A stretch of DNA of 64,000 bases from the NCBI RefSeq assembly GCF_021462415.1, contig NZ_JAKEDS010000001.1, positions 1,026,273-1,090,272 on the forward strand, read 5' to 3'. The position numbers were made by a program, and so were the translations under genes. The stretch comes from Rhodohalobacter sp. 614A (GTDB taxonomy: Bacteria; Bacteroidota; Rhodothermia; Balneolales; Balneolaceae). Numbering within the stretch: the stretch's first letter is position 1; every line of letters starts with the position of its first letter. Shown here piece after piece: positions 18,265 through 26,308 of this stretch. The notes under the pieces are model-generated. The model was not told where the DNA came from. It was given only the letters and a program-made list of their open reading frames with translations, and did not search any database.

Positions 18265-19077
18265 ATGAAGTATTACCAAAATAAAACCATTCTGATTACC
18301 GGCGCAGCAAGCGGAATAGGAAAGCTTTTTGCAGAACGGGTTTCTGAAGTTACAGGCGTTCGATTGATTTTGTGGGATATCAGTGCGAAGTCCCTTCAAA
18401 AAATGGAAGATGAGTTAGCACCAAAGACGAAGGTAGTTATTTGTGAACTGGATGTTACGGATTCCGGCCAGGTTGAAAGAGAGGCGAATCATATTATGGG
18501 GCAGAAAATCATTCCGGATTTAATTCTGAACTGTGCCGGAATTGTGAGCGGAAAGCTGTTTCATCAATATAGTTATCAGGAAATTGAGCAAACTTTGAAT
18601 GTGAATGTAACAGGAAGCATGAATGTGGTCAGGGCATTTCTGAATGAAATGATCCATCGGGGAACGGGCCATATTGTAAACCTGGCATCGGCTTCGGGTT
18701 ATATTGGCAATCCAAGAATGAGTGTGTATGCCGCCAGCAAATGGGCAGTTATGGGGTGGACCGAATCGCTTTACCTGGAGATGAAAGAACATCAAACCGA
18801 GGTAAATGTAACAGCGGTTGTACCAAGTTATATCAATACCGGGATGTTTGAAGGCGTGAAGGCACCGCTGCTCACACCTATTCTGGAAACCGATGATATT
18901 GTTGAGAGAATGTTGAGAGGAATTGCCAAACGGAAACGAACGATTCAGGCACCGTTTATGGTGAGATTTACGCCTTTTCTGAAAGGTATTTTGCCAGCTT
19001 CGGTATTTGACTGGGTAGCAGGAAGAATTTTTGGTGTTTATAAAACGATGGATTCATTCAAGGGAAGAGGAAAGTGA
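18265..19077 (+). CDS. Short-chain dehydrogenase/reductase (SDR)
   Basis: A 270-residue classical SDR: cofactor motif TGAASGIG (residues 12-19), NAG-equivalent NCAG, catalytic serine in NLASASGYIG, and YAASK for the Tyr/Lys pair. Its C-terminal part has a hydrophobic segment (FLKGILPASVFDWVAGRIF) found in membrane-associated SDRs of lipid metabolism. ATG 18265 was chosen because GGGAGA ends four bases upstream and the protein then begins with the SDR strand; a long upstream extension is unlikely. The aldehyde dehydrogenase gene starts three bases after the stop. An alcohol or ketone of a lipid or aromatic compound is a likely substrate, inferred from context. Confidence 0.87.
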   Translation: MKYYQNKTILITGAASGIGKLFAERVSEVTGVRLILWDISAKSLQKMEDELAPKTKVVICELDVTDSGQVEREANHIMGQKIIPDLILNCAGIVSGKLFHQYSYQEIEQTLNVNVTGSMNVVRAFLNEMIHRGTGHIVNLASASGYIGNPRMSVYAASKWAVMGWTESLYLEMKEHQTEVNVTAVVPSYINTGMFEGVKAPLLTPILETDDIVERMLRGIAKRKRTIQAPFMVRFTPFLKGILPASVFDWVAGRIFGVYKTMDSFKGRGK

Positions 19078-19080
19078 CCT

Positions 19081-20448
19081 ATGAAAATTGAAGAGATTAT
19101 TACAAAGCAGAAGTTGGCGTTTCAGGATGGAGTGACCCGAAGCTTTGAAGCACGAAAAAGCAACCTTGAAAAACTTCGGGCTCTTGTTTCCGAAAATGAG
19201 GATGCACTTTGCAATGCCATGAACCGCGATTTCGGCCGGCCGCTTTTTGAATCCTATGTTACAGATATCAACACGGTGCTGCAGGAGATCGATTTTCACC
19301 TAAAAAATCTACAGGACTGGATGGAACCGGAACCTGTTGCCACCCCCATGATTTCATTTCCCTCAAAAAGTGTGATGTATAAACAGCCTTTTGGAGCGGT
19401 CCTTGTGATATCTGCGTGGAACTACCCGGTTTATCTTTCCTTTATGCCGTTGATTGGAGCTATTTCTGCTGGAAATACCGTGGTTCTGAAGCCTTCGGAA
19501 ATGGTGCCTGAAACCTCGGGATTGATGAATGTACTGGTCCAAAAATATTTTGATGATGAAGTTTTATGCGTTGTTGAGGGAGGCGTGGACGAAACGACAG
19601 AACTTCTTCATCAACTATTTGATAAAATCTTTTTTACCGGGAGCACCAGGGTTGGGAAAATTGTGATGAAAGCCGCGGCTGAACAATTGATTCCGGTTTT
19701 ACTTGAGTTGGGCGGAAAGAGTCCCGCCATAGTTCACCACGATGCCGATATTGATGTTAGCGCAAAACGAATTTGGTGGGGAAAAACCATCAACGCCGGT
19801 CAAACATGCGTGGCTCCGGATTTTGTAGCCGTTCATGAATCGGTTCACGATGAGTTCATTGAGAAATCAAGAAAGATATTGGCTGAATTTTATCGAGATG
19901 ATTACAAGCCGGGCGAGAACTACGCAAAAATCCTGAACGAATCGCATTTTGAGAGATTACAAGGGCTTTTGGATCAAAGCGAGATTTTGTTTGGAGGAAT
20001 CACTCGAAAAGAGAACCTGTTTATTGAGCCGACCATCATCAAAGCCAATTGGGATGATGAAATAATGAAGGAGGAGATTTTTGGTCCGCTTCTGCCGGTT
20101 TTAACGTATTCCGGTTCCGACTCATTGATTGAGATGTTGAGAAATAAACCGTCTCCATTAGCATTGTACTTGTTTACGAAAGATCCGGAATTTGAGGAGA
20201 GAATTATTCATGAAGTTCCATTTGGCGGCGGTTGCGTGAACGAGACGATTCAGCATCTCGGAAATTTGAACCTGCCTTTTGGCGGTGTAGGAAACAGCGG
20301 CATGGGAGCCTACCACGGCAGGCACAGTTTTGATGCATTTAGCCGAAATCAGGCCGTCATGAAAAAAGCGTTTTGGCCCGATCCGGAATTTCGCTATCCG
20401 CCGTATGATGAAAAAGTAAAAACCTGGTTTAAACGGATTTTTTCCTGA
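19081..20448 (+). CDS. Aldehyde dehydrogenase, class 3-like (455 aa)
   Basis: Oxidises aldehydes to acids with NAD(P). The family core is complete: ISAWNYPVYLSFMPLIGAIS, PSEMVPETS, FFTGSTRVGK for the cofactor, the general base in LLELGGKSPAIV and the catalytic cysteine in INAGQTCVAPDFV. A GGCVNETIQHLGNLNLPFGG stretch near the C-terminus is typical of ALDH3/coniferyl-aldehyde-type enzymes, which act on medium- and long-chain or aromatic aldehydes. It sits three bases after the SDR gene and 43 before the YhdH-type reductase gene, so the three probably act together on lipid-derived or aromatic aldehydes. Confidence 0.92.
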   Translation: MKIEEIITKQKLAFQDGVTRSFEARKSNLEKLRALVSENEDALCNAMNRDFGRPLFESYVTDINTVLQEIDFHLKNLQDWMEPEPVATPMISFPSKSVMYKQPFGAVLVISAWNYPVYLSFMPLIGAISAGNTVVLKPSEMVPETSGLMNVLVQKYFDDEVLCVVEGGVDETTELLHQLFDKIFFTGSTRVGKIVMKAAAEQLIPVLLELGGKSPAIVHHDADIDVSAKRIWWGKTINAGQTCVAPDFVAVHESVHDEFIEKSRKILAEFYRDDYKPGENYAKILNESHFERLQGLLDQSEILFGGITRKENLFIEPTIIKANWDDEIMKEEIFGPLLPVLTYSGSDSLIEMLRNKPSPLALYLFTKDPEFEERIIHEVPFGGGCVNETIQHLGNLNLPFGGVGNSGMGAYHGRHSFDAFSRNQAVMKKAFWPDPEFRYPPYDEKVKTWFKRIFS

Positions 20449-20491
20449 GGAATTTTTTTGAAGAAGGAGGGAATCAACAAAACCTGACATC

Positions 20492-21490
20492 ATGAAATCA
20501 AAAATGTACAAAGCACTTGTTGCTGAAGAGAAGAACGGAGGGTTTGTTCAATCCGTCAAAGATCTGAACACCAAAAATTTGCCGGAAAACGATGTGTTGA
20601 TCCAGGTTCAGTATTCATCGCTCAATTACAAAGATGCGCTATCTGCAACCGGTCATCAAGGGGTTACAAAAAAATATCCATTTACACCGGGAATTGATGC
20701 GGCCGGAATTGTAGAAACAAGCAAGGATGATCGATTCAAAACCGGCGACAAAGTGATTGTTACCAGTTATGATTTGGGAATGAACACGCCGGGCGGATTT
20801 GGTCAGTATATTTCGGTTCCGGCTGACTGGATTGTTCCTCTGCCAAATGGATTGACATTGAAAGAAAGTATGATGATCGGTACTTCCGGTTTGACCGCCG
20901 CAATTGGCATTGAAAAGATTTTGGATCAGCATGTAAAACAGAAATGTGGTGACGTATTGGTGACGGGTGCGACCGGTGCAGTAGGATCTTTTGGAGTTGC
21001 TTTATTTTCTCATTTGGGATTTGATGTAATTGCAGCGACCGGGAAAATGGATCAAGCCGATTATTTAAAAAGTTTGGGAGCTGCTAAAGTGATTCACCGC
21101 AATGAAGTTGCAGAAGTCGAATCCAAGCCGATGCTTTCTTCAAAATGGGTAGCGGCGCTGGACACCGTTGGCGGGAAAATGCTGGATGCGGTTTTGAGAC
21201 AAACATCTCACAATGGAGTGGTAGCTTGCTGCGGAAATGTATTGGGGCATAAATTACAGACCAATATTTACCCCTTTATTCTGAGGGGGATTAGTCTGAT
21301 GGGAATCGATTCCGGAATTGCTTTGATGCCGGATCGGGTCAGAATTTGGAACAAACTCGCGGCTGATTGGAAACCTGATGTTCTCAAAGAGTTCTTTCGG
21401 GAGGTGCCTCTTATTCATCTGCCCAAAGAGATTAAGCGAATTCAAAAAGGCGAGCAGGCAGGTAAGGTATTGGTAAAACTCCAAAGCTGA
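20492..21490 (+). CDS. YhdH/AcuI-type quinone oxidoreductase (acrylyl-CoA reductase-like)
   Basis: A 332-residue zinc-free medium-chain reductase. YhdH-family signatures: VQYSSLNYKDALSATG, GIDAAGIVETS, the NADPH motif VTGATGAVGSFGVALFSHLG, and CGNVLGHKLQTNIYPFILRG near the end. AcuI members reduce acryloyl-CoA, a toxic intermediate of DMSP or propionate metabolism, and other YhdH members reduce enones. A second in-frame ATG lies at 20504. It closes the SDR-ALDH-reductase block; a detoxification or DMSP-related role is inferred, not shown. Confidence 0.88.
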   Translation: MKSKMYKALVAEEKNGGFVQSVKDLNTKNLPENDVLIQVQYSSLNYKDALSATGHQGVTKKYPFTPGIDAAGIVETSKDDRFKTGDKVIVTSYDLGMNTPGGFGQYISVPADWIVPLPNGLTLKESMMIGTSGLTAAIGIEKILDQHVKQKCGDVLVTGATGAVGSFGVALFSHLGFDVIAATGKMDQADYLKSLGAAKVIHRNEVAEVESKPMLSSKWVAALDTVGGKMLDAVLRQTSHNGVVACCGNVLGHKLQTNIYPFILRGISLMGIDSGIALMPDRVRIWNKLAADWKPDVLKEFFREVPLIHLPKEIKRIQKGEQAGKVLVKLQS

Positions 21491-21505
21491 CTTTTTTGAT
21501 TTTGT

Positions 21506-21544
21506 TTAAAAAAGCCAGGCAAATCGATTCAGTATTCACCTGGC
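21506..21544 (-). terminator. Intrinsic terminator of the TorF-like gene
   Basis: Read on the minus strand, GCCAGG and CCTGGC form a stem (plus-strand positions 21514-21519 and 21539-21544) followed by a run of T (AAAAAA at 21508-21513 on the plus strand). It lies downstream of the porin gene and after the stop of the reductase gene. Confidence 0.65.
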
Positions 21545-21568
21545 CCGGAGTAGTAATTCAGAGTAAAC

Positions 21569-21633
21569 CCGCGAAGTTCAATTTCTGTTAATAGAGGATG
21601 GTTTTAGAAAACTCAACAGAAATTACTTCGCGG
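21569..21633. terminator. Long hairpin between convergent genes
   Basis: Arms 21569-21589 (CCGCGAAGTTCAATTTCTGTT) and 21615-21633 pair over 19 positions with a two-base bulge, followed on the plus strand by ATTTTTAAAA. It lies between the convergent reductase and porin genes and probably stops plus-strand transcription. Confidence 0.6.
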
Positions 21634-21651
21634 ATTTTTAAAATGCGTGTA

Positions 21652-22341
21652 TTACAGGGAAATTCCTGCAACGATATAGAACTGCTCAGTATCCGGATTA
21701 AGAATTACCGCCCCGCTAAGTGGGAGAGAAAATGAATCCGTAATTTGGATCTCTTTGGAGGTGCCGATTCCGATATTTACGATCGCAAATTCATCGGGAT
21801 CGCTTGAGTGCCAACCATCACCACCGCCGATAAACAGATCGGCCGGTCCGGCTGAATACCCGAGTTCGAAGTACATGTCATCTCCGTAAGAACCATCTCC
21901 GGCAAAGATATAGTTACCAGAAAGAGAGAGGTCGCCAAGTGATAAGCCCGCATTAAATTCAAACGCGTGACCTGATTCTTCAAAAAATGAACCACCTGGA
22001 TAATAATAATCCGTTACACCGAGACTCAATCCGAAGTCAAACGTGTATGAAGCATACAGATCCATTTCCTGGAAACCGACACTGTTAACTTCATCAGAAA
22101 TGATACCATCGATGCCTTGAGAACCCCACGCTCCAAGTGCAAAACCTTCGGCACTAAATTCAACATAAGGCTGTATGGATGGTCCCGAGTAAGCAACACC
22201 GCGCCATACATACGTGCTGACAAAGTCAACACCTGGAGAAATTTCTTGGGCCTGGGCAGTTTTTAGGTTGATGGTGGAGGCAACAATCACAGTAACAATA
22301 ACAGTCAGTAACAGAGATTTTAATAGTTTTGTGATTTTCAT
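21652..22341 (-). CDS. TorF-like outer-membrane porin (229 aa)
   Basis: An exported beta-barrel protein: a signal peptide ends in TAQAQ near residue 31, then strands alternate with short turns (FVSTYVWRGVAYSGPSIQPY, MDLYASYTFDFGLSLGVTDY, HAFEFNAGLSLGDLSLSGNY). The SxYVWRG start and the YYPGG turn are features of the TorF-family putative porins. The last residues (FYIVAGISL) resemble a terminal strand. It lies 216 bases downstream of amtB on the same strand with a hairpin between, so it may be partly co-expressed; porins next to ammonium transporters could admit small nitrogen compounds. Confidence 0.75.
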   Translation of the reverse strand: MKITKLLKSLLLTVIVTVIVASTINLKTAQAQEISPGVDFVSTYVWRGVAYSGPSIQPYVEFSAEGFALGAWGSQGIDGIISDEVNSVGFQEMDLYASYTFDFGLSLGVTDYYYPGGSFFEESGHAFEFNAGLSLGDLSLSGNYIFAGDGSYGDDMYFELGYSAGPADLFIGGGDGWHSSDPDEFAIVNIGIGTSKEIQITDSFSLPLSGAVILNPDTEQFYIVAGISL

Positions 22342-22468
22342 GGTTGAGTGATTTTAATAATGTAGGTTGAGGTTGTTTTATTGAGGTTTCAAAAGGGTAT
22401 TCTTATCCCATACTCCCATATTTTGGATTGTTAGAATACAGTTGAAAATGAATTGTCAGGACATATAT

Positions 22469-22506
22469 CCCGGGTTTCCTATAGAGATGCCTTGGATAAA
22501 CCCGGG
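22469..22506 (-). terminator. Perfect 9-bp stem downstream of amtB
   Basis: CCCGGGTTT (22469-22477) and AAACCCGGG (22498-22506) are exact complements around a 20-base loop, 52 bases past the amtB stop. There is no long T-run on the minus strand, so attenuation or RNA stabilisation between amtB and the porin gene is possible as well as termination. Confidence 0.55.
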
Positions 22507-22557
22507 ATTAAAATCGTCCTAATTTTGAGATACGGTACTATCGATCCGACGGACGCT

Positions 22558-23877
22558 TTAGACGCTGGCCGGGGTCTTTGGTTTTGAATTACCAAATTCG
22601 GGATATGCCGTGTCATCATGTTCGTGGAGATCGAGTCCCAACTCTTCAAGGTCACCATTTACACGAACAGGAATGATAAAGCTGATGGTTTTGAATAAGA
22701 TAAAGCTAATGGTAAATGTCCATGCAAAAGCAGCGACGATACCAATAACCTGAACGCCAACGACACTCCAGCTAAAACCGGCAGAGTCGAAAAGTCCTGC
22801 AGCGAGCGTTCCCCACGCGCCACAAACACCGTGAACGGCAATTGCGCCTACGGCATCATCCACGAATTTCTCAATGAACAGGGTTGCATAGTAAACAAGT
22901 ACACCAGCAATGGCACCCGTAAGAATTGCAAAGCCGGGATCGAGATTGGCACATCCGGCGGTAATTCCTACAAGACCTGCAAGTACACCGTTGAGAGTTG
23001 TTGGGCCATTAGGTTTGCCCATAGCGAACCAGGTGGTAAGCATAGCGGCAGTAGCACCGGCGCCGGCCGCGAGGAATGTGTTAAGAGCAATCAGCGCTAT
23101 AGAAGTGTCGCCTGTGGTCGTTGAACCGGCGTTAAAACCAAACCAGCCTAACCAGAGAATAAATACGCCGAGAGCAGCGAGAGGCAAACTGTGGCCTTTA
23201 ATATCCTGAGGTTTCCCATCAATATATTTGCCAACCCGTGGTCCTACAACTATAACTGCTGCAAGAGCTGCCCATCCTCCCACGGAGTGCACAACAGTTG
23301 AACCGGCAAAGTCTATAAAACCAAGTCCTTCTAACCATCCCGAGCCGTTAAAGAGACTTCCCCACGCCCATGAACCGAAAACGGGGTAAATGACAGCGGT
23401 GAGTAATAGTGAGAATATAATATATGCCGAGAACGCGGTACGTTCTGCCACCGCTCCGGAAACGATGGTTGCTGCCGTGGCTGCAAATACAGCCTGAAAG
23501 AAAAAGAAAGTGTACGACCATTCAACGGAATAATCGCCAATATAGCTTAGCAGGAAGCCATCGGTTCCAATCCATCCTCCCGCAGTGGTTCCGAACATCA
23601 GGCCGAATCCAACAAGGAAAAATGCAAGGGAGCCCGCCCCGACATCCATGACGTTTTTCATTATAATATTAACGGCATTTTTGGCCCTGGTAAATCCAGT
23701 TTCAAGCAATGCAAAGCCAGCCTGCATAAAGAAAACAAGACATGCTGCAATGATTGTCCAAACGTAGTTCAGGTTATTCTGTACATCTTCGGCGGTAGGA
23801 CCCATATCCTGGGCATTTAAAGAGCCGGTTACACATAATACCAGTAATGCAGTAAGTAATCCATATCGTAGCTTCAT
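22558..23877 (-). CDS. amtB: Ammonium transporter (Amt/MEP/Rh)
   Basis: A 439-residue inner-membrane ammonium channel. A cleavable signal (LLTALLVLCVTGSLNAQ) precedes 11 membrane segments, as in other Amt proteins. Signatures: FFMQAGFALLETGFTRAKNA in helix 1, the twin pore histidines in TVVHSVGGWAAL and AVHGVCGAWGTL, and GWFGFNAGST. The C-terminal tail (VNGDLEELGLDLHEHDDTAY) is the helix that couples subunits and meets PII in relatives; no glnK gene lies nearby, which differs from many Proteobacteria. A TATATTTG box upstream (23966-23973) fits its promoter. Confidence 0.95.
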   Translation of the reverse strand: MKLRYGLLTALLVLCVTGSLNAQDMGPTAEDVQNNLNYVWTIIAACLVFFMQAGFALLETGFTRAKNAVNIIMKNVMDVGAGSLAFFLVGFGLMFGTTAGGWIGTDGFLLSYIGDYSVEWSYTFFFFQAVFAATAATIVSGAVAERTAFSAYIIFSLLLTAVIYPVFGSWAWGSLFNGSGWLEGLGFIDFAGSTVVHSVGGWAALAAVIVVGPRVGKYIDGKPQDIKGHSLPLAALGVFILWLGWFGFNAGSTTTGDTSIALIALNTFLAAGAGATAAMLTTWFAMGKPNGPTTLNGVLAGLVGITAGCANLDPGFAILTGAIAGVLVYYATLFIEKFVDDAVGAIAVHGVCGAWGTLAAGLFDSAGFSWSVVGVQVIGIVAAFAWTFTISFILFKTISFIIPVRVNGDLEELGLDLHEHDDTAYPEFGNSKPKTPASV

Positions 23878-23965
23878 TATATAACTTAAACTTTAATTAA
23901 GGTTGAGTGAGTTGTTGAGCGAAGCTTTTAAGCTCGATTTAAATTAATTAGGAACAACAAAGAAT

Positions 23966-23973
23966 CAAATATA
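23966..23973 (-). promoter_or_regulatory. Candidate -7 box for amtB
   Basis: Reads TATATTTG on the minus strand, an exact TAnnTTTG match, 89 bases upstream of the amtB ATG. A second exact copy points the other way at 23990-23997, making an inverted pair with a 16-base spacer. Confidence 0.45.
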
Positions 23974-24105
23974 AAAATTTAACTACCAGTATATTTGTTC
24001 GTAATTAAAGAAGATCAGTTTGTTTGTTTTCAAAAATATATTTATGGAACCGCTTTCATGAGGGAGGTTTATACTTGTGGAAAAAATCTTAATAATTGTC
24101 GCAAA

Positions 24106-24143
24106 TGCCCAATAACACCTTATTTAATAAGGTTTATAGGGCA
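24106..24143. other. Stem-loop in the amtB upstream region
   Basis: TGCCC and GGGCA form an outer stem, and CCTTATT-T-AATAAGG a perfect inner palindrome of 15 bases, with A/T pairs between them. It lacks a T-run and is far from both neighbouring start codons, so it could be a regulator site or a processed RNA end. Function unknown. Confidence 0.4.
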
Positions 24144-24455
24144 ATGTGGAGAAGTGGATAAACTATGAAAAGGCAGGATTCCGGAGTTTTGGTTACTCAT
24201 ACAAATAACTTTAAATATCAGCCTAAAAATGTTTGGTTTTTTGTGGGAAAAGGGATGAAAAACAAAATAAATTTAGGTTGAATGCAAATTTTTTGTGCGT
24301 AAAAACCGTCGGATCAGAAATTTTAACACAAAAAAGATTGCAAGCCATTGTAGGTTCTGCAAATAGAGGAACTATGTTTTTAAGCCTATGATGGAAATAA
24401 TTAAATAACAATAGTATGTTCATTCACAATCACTTCAACAATGACCGGAGGAAAT

Positions 24456-25079
24456 GTGAAAAGAATAATTATTACTGCCATTGCTATATGTACGATAACA
24501 GTTTACTTCAATCCACTGAATGCTCAGCAAATTCCATCCGCTGAAAAACAAATAATGGCTGCGGTAAGTCCCGCCCCGGCCGATATGAAGGAAGGGGCCA
24601 AGGTGTTAGGCTATAATCAACAGGGGGAATTGGTTACTCTTCGAGAAGGCTCCAATGAATTGATTTGCCTGGCTGATGATCCAATGGTTGACAGATTTCA
24701 CGTCGCCTGCTATTTCAAAGAAATGGAACCATTTATGGAACGGGGCCGTCAGTTGAGAAGAGAAGGAAAAGCACGAGATGAGGTTCAGGCTACCCGAAAA
24801 AAAGAAATTGAATCCGGCGAAATTTCCTGGCCTGATAAGCCAATGGCCCTTTATTCATTATCAGGATCTGAAAATGGATTTGATTATTCTTCCGGGAAAC
24901 TGCGATCAGCAAGTCCTTTATATGTGGTTTACGTTCCTTATGCCACGGAGGCAAGCACCGGCATTGCTACAAAGCCGACCAGCGAGGGAGCTCCATGGTT
25001 GATGAATCCAGGCGAGCCCTGGGCGCATATTATGATTAGTACGGGAAGGACTTTAGGTGAAGATGTTGCGGGAAACTAA
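24456..25079 (+). CDS. Secreted protein of unknown function (207 aa)
   Basis: I do not recognise the family. GTG 24456 is taken as the start because GGAGGA lies just before it at the right distance; an in-frame ATG at 24441 would place this Shine-Dalgarno sequence inside the gene. The signal peptide is RIIITAIAICTITVYFNPLN then AQ. The mature protein has a predicted compact fold with two cysteines (LICLADDP, FHVACYFKEM), a charged helical stretch (MERGRQLRREGKARDEV) and a C-terminal part rich in small residues (PSEGAPWLMNPGEPWAHIMI). It is followed after 11 bases by the exported Nif3-family gene, so the pair may act together outside the cytoplasm. Confidence 0.7.
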   Translation: MKRIIITAIAICTITVYFNPLNAQQIPSAEKQIMAAVSPAPADMKEGAKVLGYNQQGELVTLREGSNELICLADDPMVDRFHVACYFKEMEPFMERGRQLRREGKARDEVQATRKKEIESGEISWPDKPMALYSLSGSENGFDYSSGKLRSASPLYVVYVPYATEASTGIATKPTSEGAPWLMNPGEPWAHIMISTGRTLGEDVAGN

Positions 25080-25090
25080 AATGTTGAATC

Positions 25091-26005
25091 ATGAAAAACG
25101 GTAATCCTGAATCCCGTCAACCCAAAACAAGAAGAGAATTCATTTCTGATCTTTCGAAAGCATCAGCCGGGGGGTTGTTGCTTTCGACTCCATACCTAAA
25201 AAGTTCGCAAGCAAAAACCTGGACGGTTGGTGAAATCATAGATCATTTTATTAAAGAGATAGACGGGACGCCTTTCCCGCGGACTGTTGATACCATCAAA
25301 GCCGGAAACCGGGATATCGAAGTAACCGGAATTATTACCACAATGTTTGCCACGATTCCGGTGATTGAATATGCAATCTCTACCGGCGTGAATTTTATCA
25401 TTGCACACGAACCTACCTACTACAATCATTTGGACGAAACTGATTGGCTGGAAAATGACTCGGTCTATCAATACAAATCCAAACTTCTGGCGGACAATGA
25501 GATAGCTGTCTGGAGAAATCATGATTATATCCATAGTCACAACCCGGATGGGGTTTACAGCGGACTTCTGGATAAGTTAATGTGGAAGCCTTATAGGGTT
25601 AACGAATCGCCAGCAAACCTTAAAATACCAGCGATTTCTTTGGCTAATTTGATCACTCATGTAAAAGCACGGCTTGGAATTGATACGGTGAGATATTTGG
25701 GAGATGATGATCAGCTTTGTGAAAACGTGCTTCTGATGCCCGGCGCAATGGGCGGACAGAATCAAATCCGGTTGATTAGCGAAACCAACCCGGATGTTGT
25801 ACTGATTGGTGAAGCGGAGGAGTGGACAACACCCGAGTATATTCGTGACAGAAATGCCTCAGGCAAAAAGACGTCACTCATTGTACTTGGCCATACCGAC
25901 AGCGAAGATCCCGGTTCTATCTATATGAAAGACTGGCTGCTGAAGAATGTCCCCGGGGTAGAGGTGACGCATATTCATTCAGGGAATCCGTTTCGGTTTG
26001 GGTGA
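25091..26005 (+). CDS. Exported Nif3-family (dinuclear metal) protein with Tat-like signal
   Basis: A 304-residue member of the Nif3/DUF34 family, which binds two metal ions: family pieces are GIITTMFATIPVIEYAI, NFIIAHEPTYYNHLD (metal ligand histidine), AVWRNHDYIHSHNPDGVYSG (a short His-rich region) and VTHIHSGNPF at the C-terminus. Unlike usual cytosolic members it begins with a twin-arginine signal (TRREFISDLSKASAGGLLLS). Nif3 proteins are linked to GTP cyclohydrolase-type reactions or metal binding, but the real role is not settled. Co-transcription with the secreted protein before it is likely. Confidence 0.75.
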   Translation: MKNGNPESRQPKTRREFISDLSKASAGGLLLSTPYLKSSQAKTWTVGEIIDHFIKEIDGTPFPRTVDTIKAGNRDIEVTGIITTMFATIPVIEYAISTGVNFIIAHEPTYYNHLDETDWLENDSVYQYKSKLLADNEIAVWRNHDYIHSHNPDGVYSGLLDKLMWKPYRVNESPANLKIPAISLANLITHVKARLGIDTVRYLGDDDQLCENVLLMPGAMGGQNQIRLISETNPDVVLIGEAEEWTTPEYIRDRNASGKKTSLIVLGHTDSEDPGSIYMKDWLLKNVPGVEVTHIHSGNPFRFG

Positions 26006-26028
26006 AGTGGTCAATTCATGAAAAGAAA

Positions 26029-26062
26029 AAACCCCTGAAAATCAAAAGACTAACAGGGGTTT
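26029..26062. terminator. Bidirectional intrinsic terminator
   Basis: AAACCCCTG (26029-26037) and CAGGGGTTT (26054-26062) are exact complements around 16 bases. An A-tract ahead of it (aaaagaaaaaa) gives a T-run for minus-strand transcripts coming from tRNA-Phe; on the plus strand it follows the Nif3-family gene. Confidence 0.8.
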
Positions 26063-26071
26063 AAGTATGTG

Positions 26072-26144
<73 letters not shown>

Positions 26145-26214
26145 TCACAGAAGAACCAAATATAAGGGCTTTGAAAACCGAACACAATCATTTTTCAAGG
26201 GAAAAAAGTGAAAA

Positions 26215-26294
26215 GTCGTCATAGCGAAGAAGCGGCAATCCCAAACGGGGAATAGAACAATTGGAGATTACTTCGCTTTGCACGTAATGACGTC
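26215..26294. repeat. Dispersed GTCATTGCGA repeat, copy 3
   Basis: Starts GTCGTCATAGCGAAGAAGCG and ends GGAGATTACTTCGCTTTGCA followed by CGTAATGACG, so the ends are inverted. It lies between tRNA-Phe and the recJ stop codon. Confidence 0.75.
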
Positions 26295-26308
26295 GAATGT
26301 TTGTTTTC

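Larger units (their letters stand above)
23878..24455. other. Intergenic, divergent regulatory region of amtB and the secreted-protein gene
   Basis: These 578 bases hold no convincing gene. Within them are two TATATTTG boxes facing apart (23966-23973 minus, 23990-23997 plus) and a stem-loop at 24106-24143. The rest is AT-rich and shows nothing I recognise. Confidence 0.55.

Noticed and set aside
24140-24165. Possible DnaA box (AGTGGATAA) and replication origin
   Set aside because: Only one near-match was seen, with no cluster and no dnaA gene nearby.
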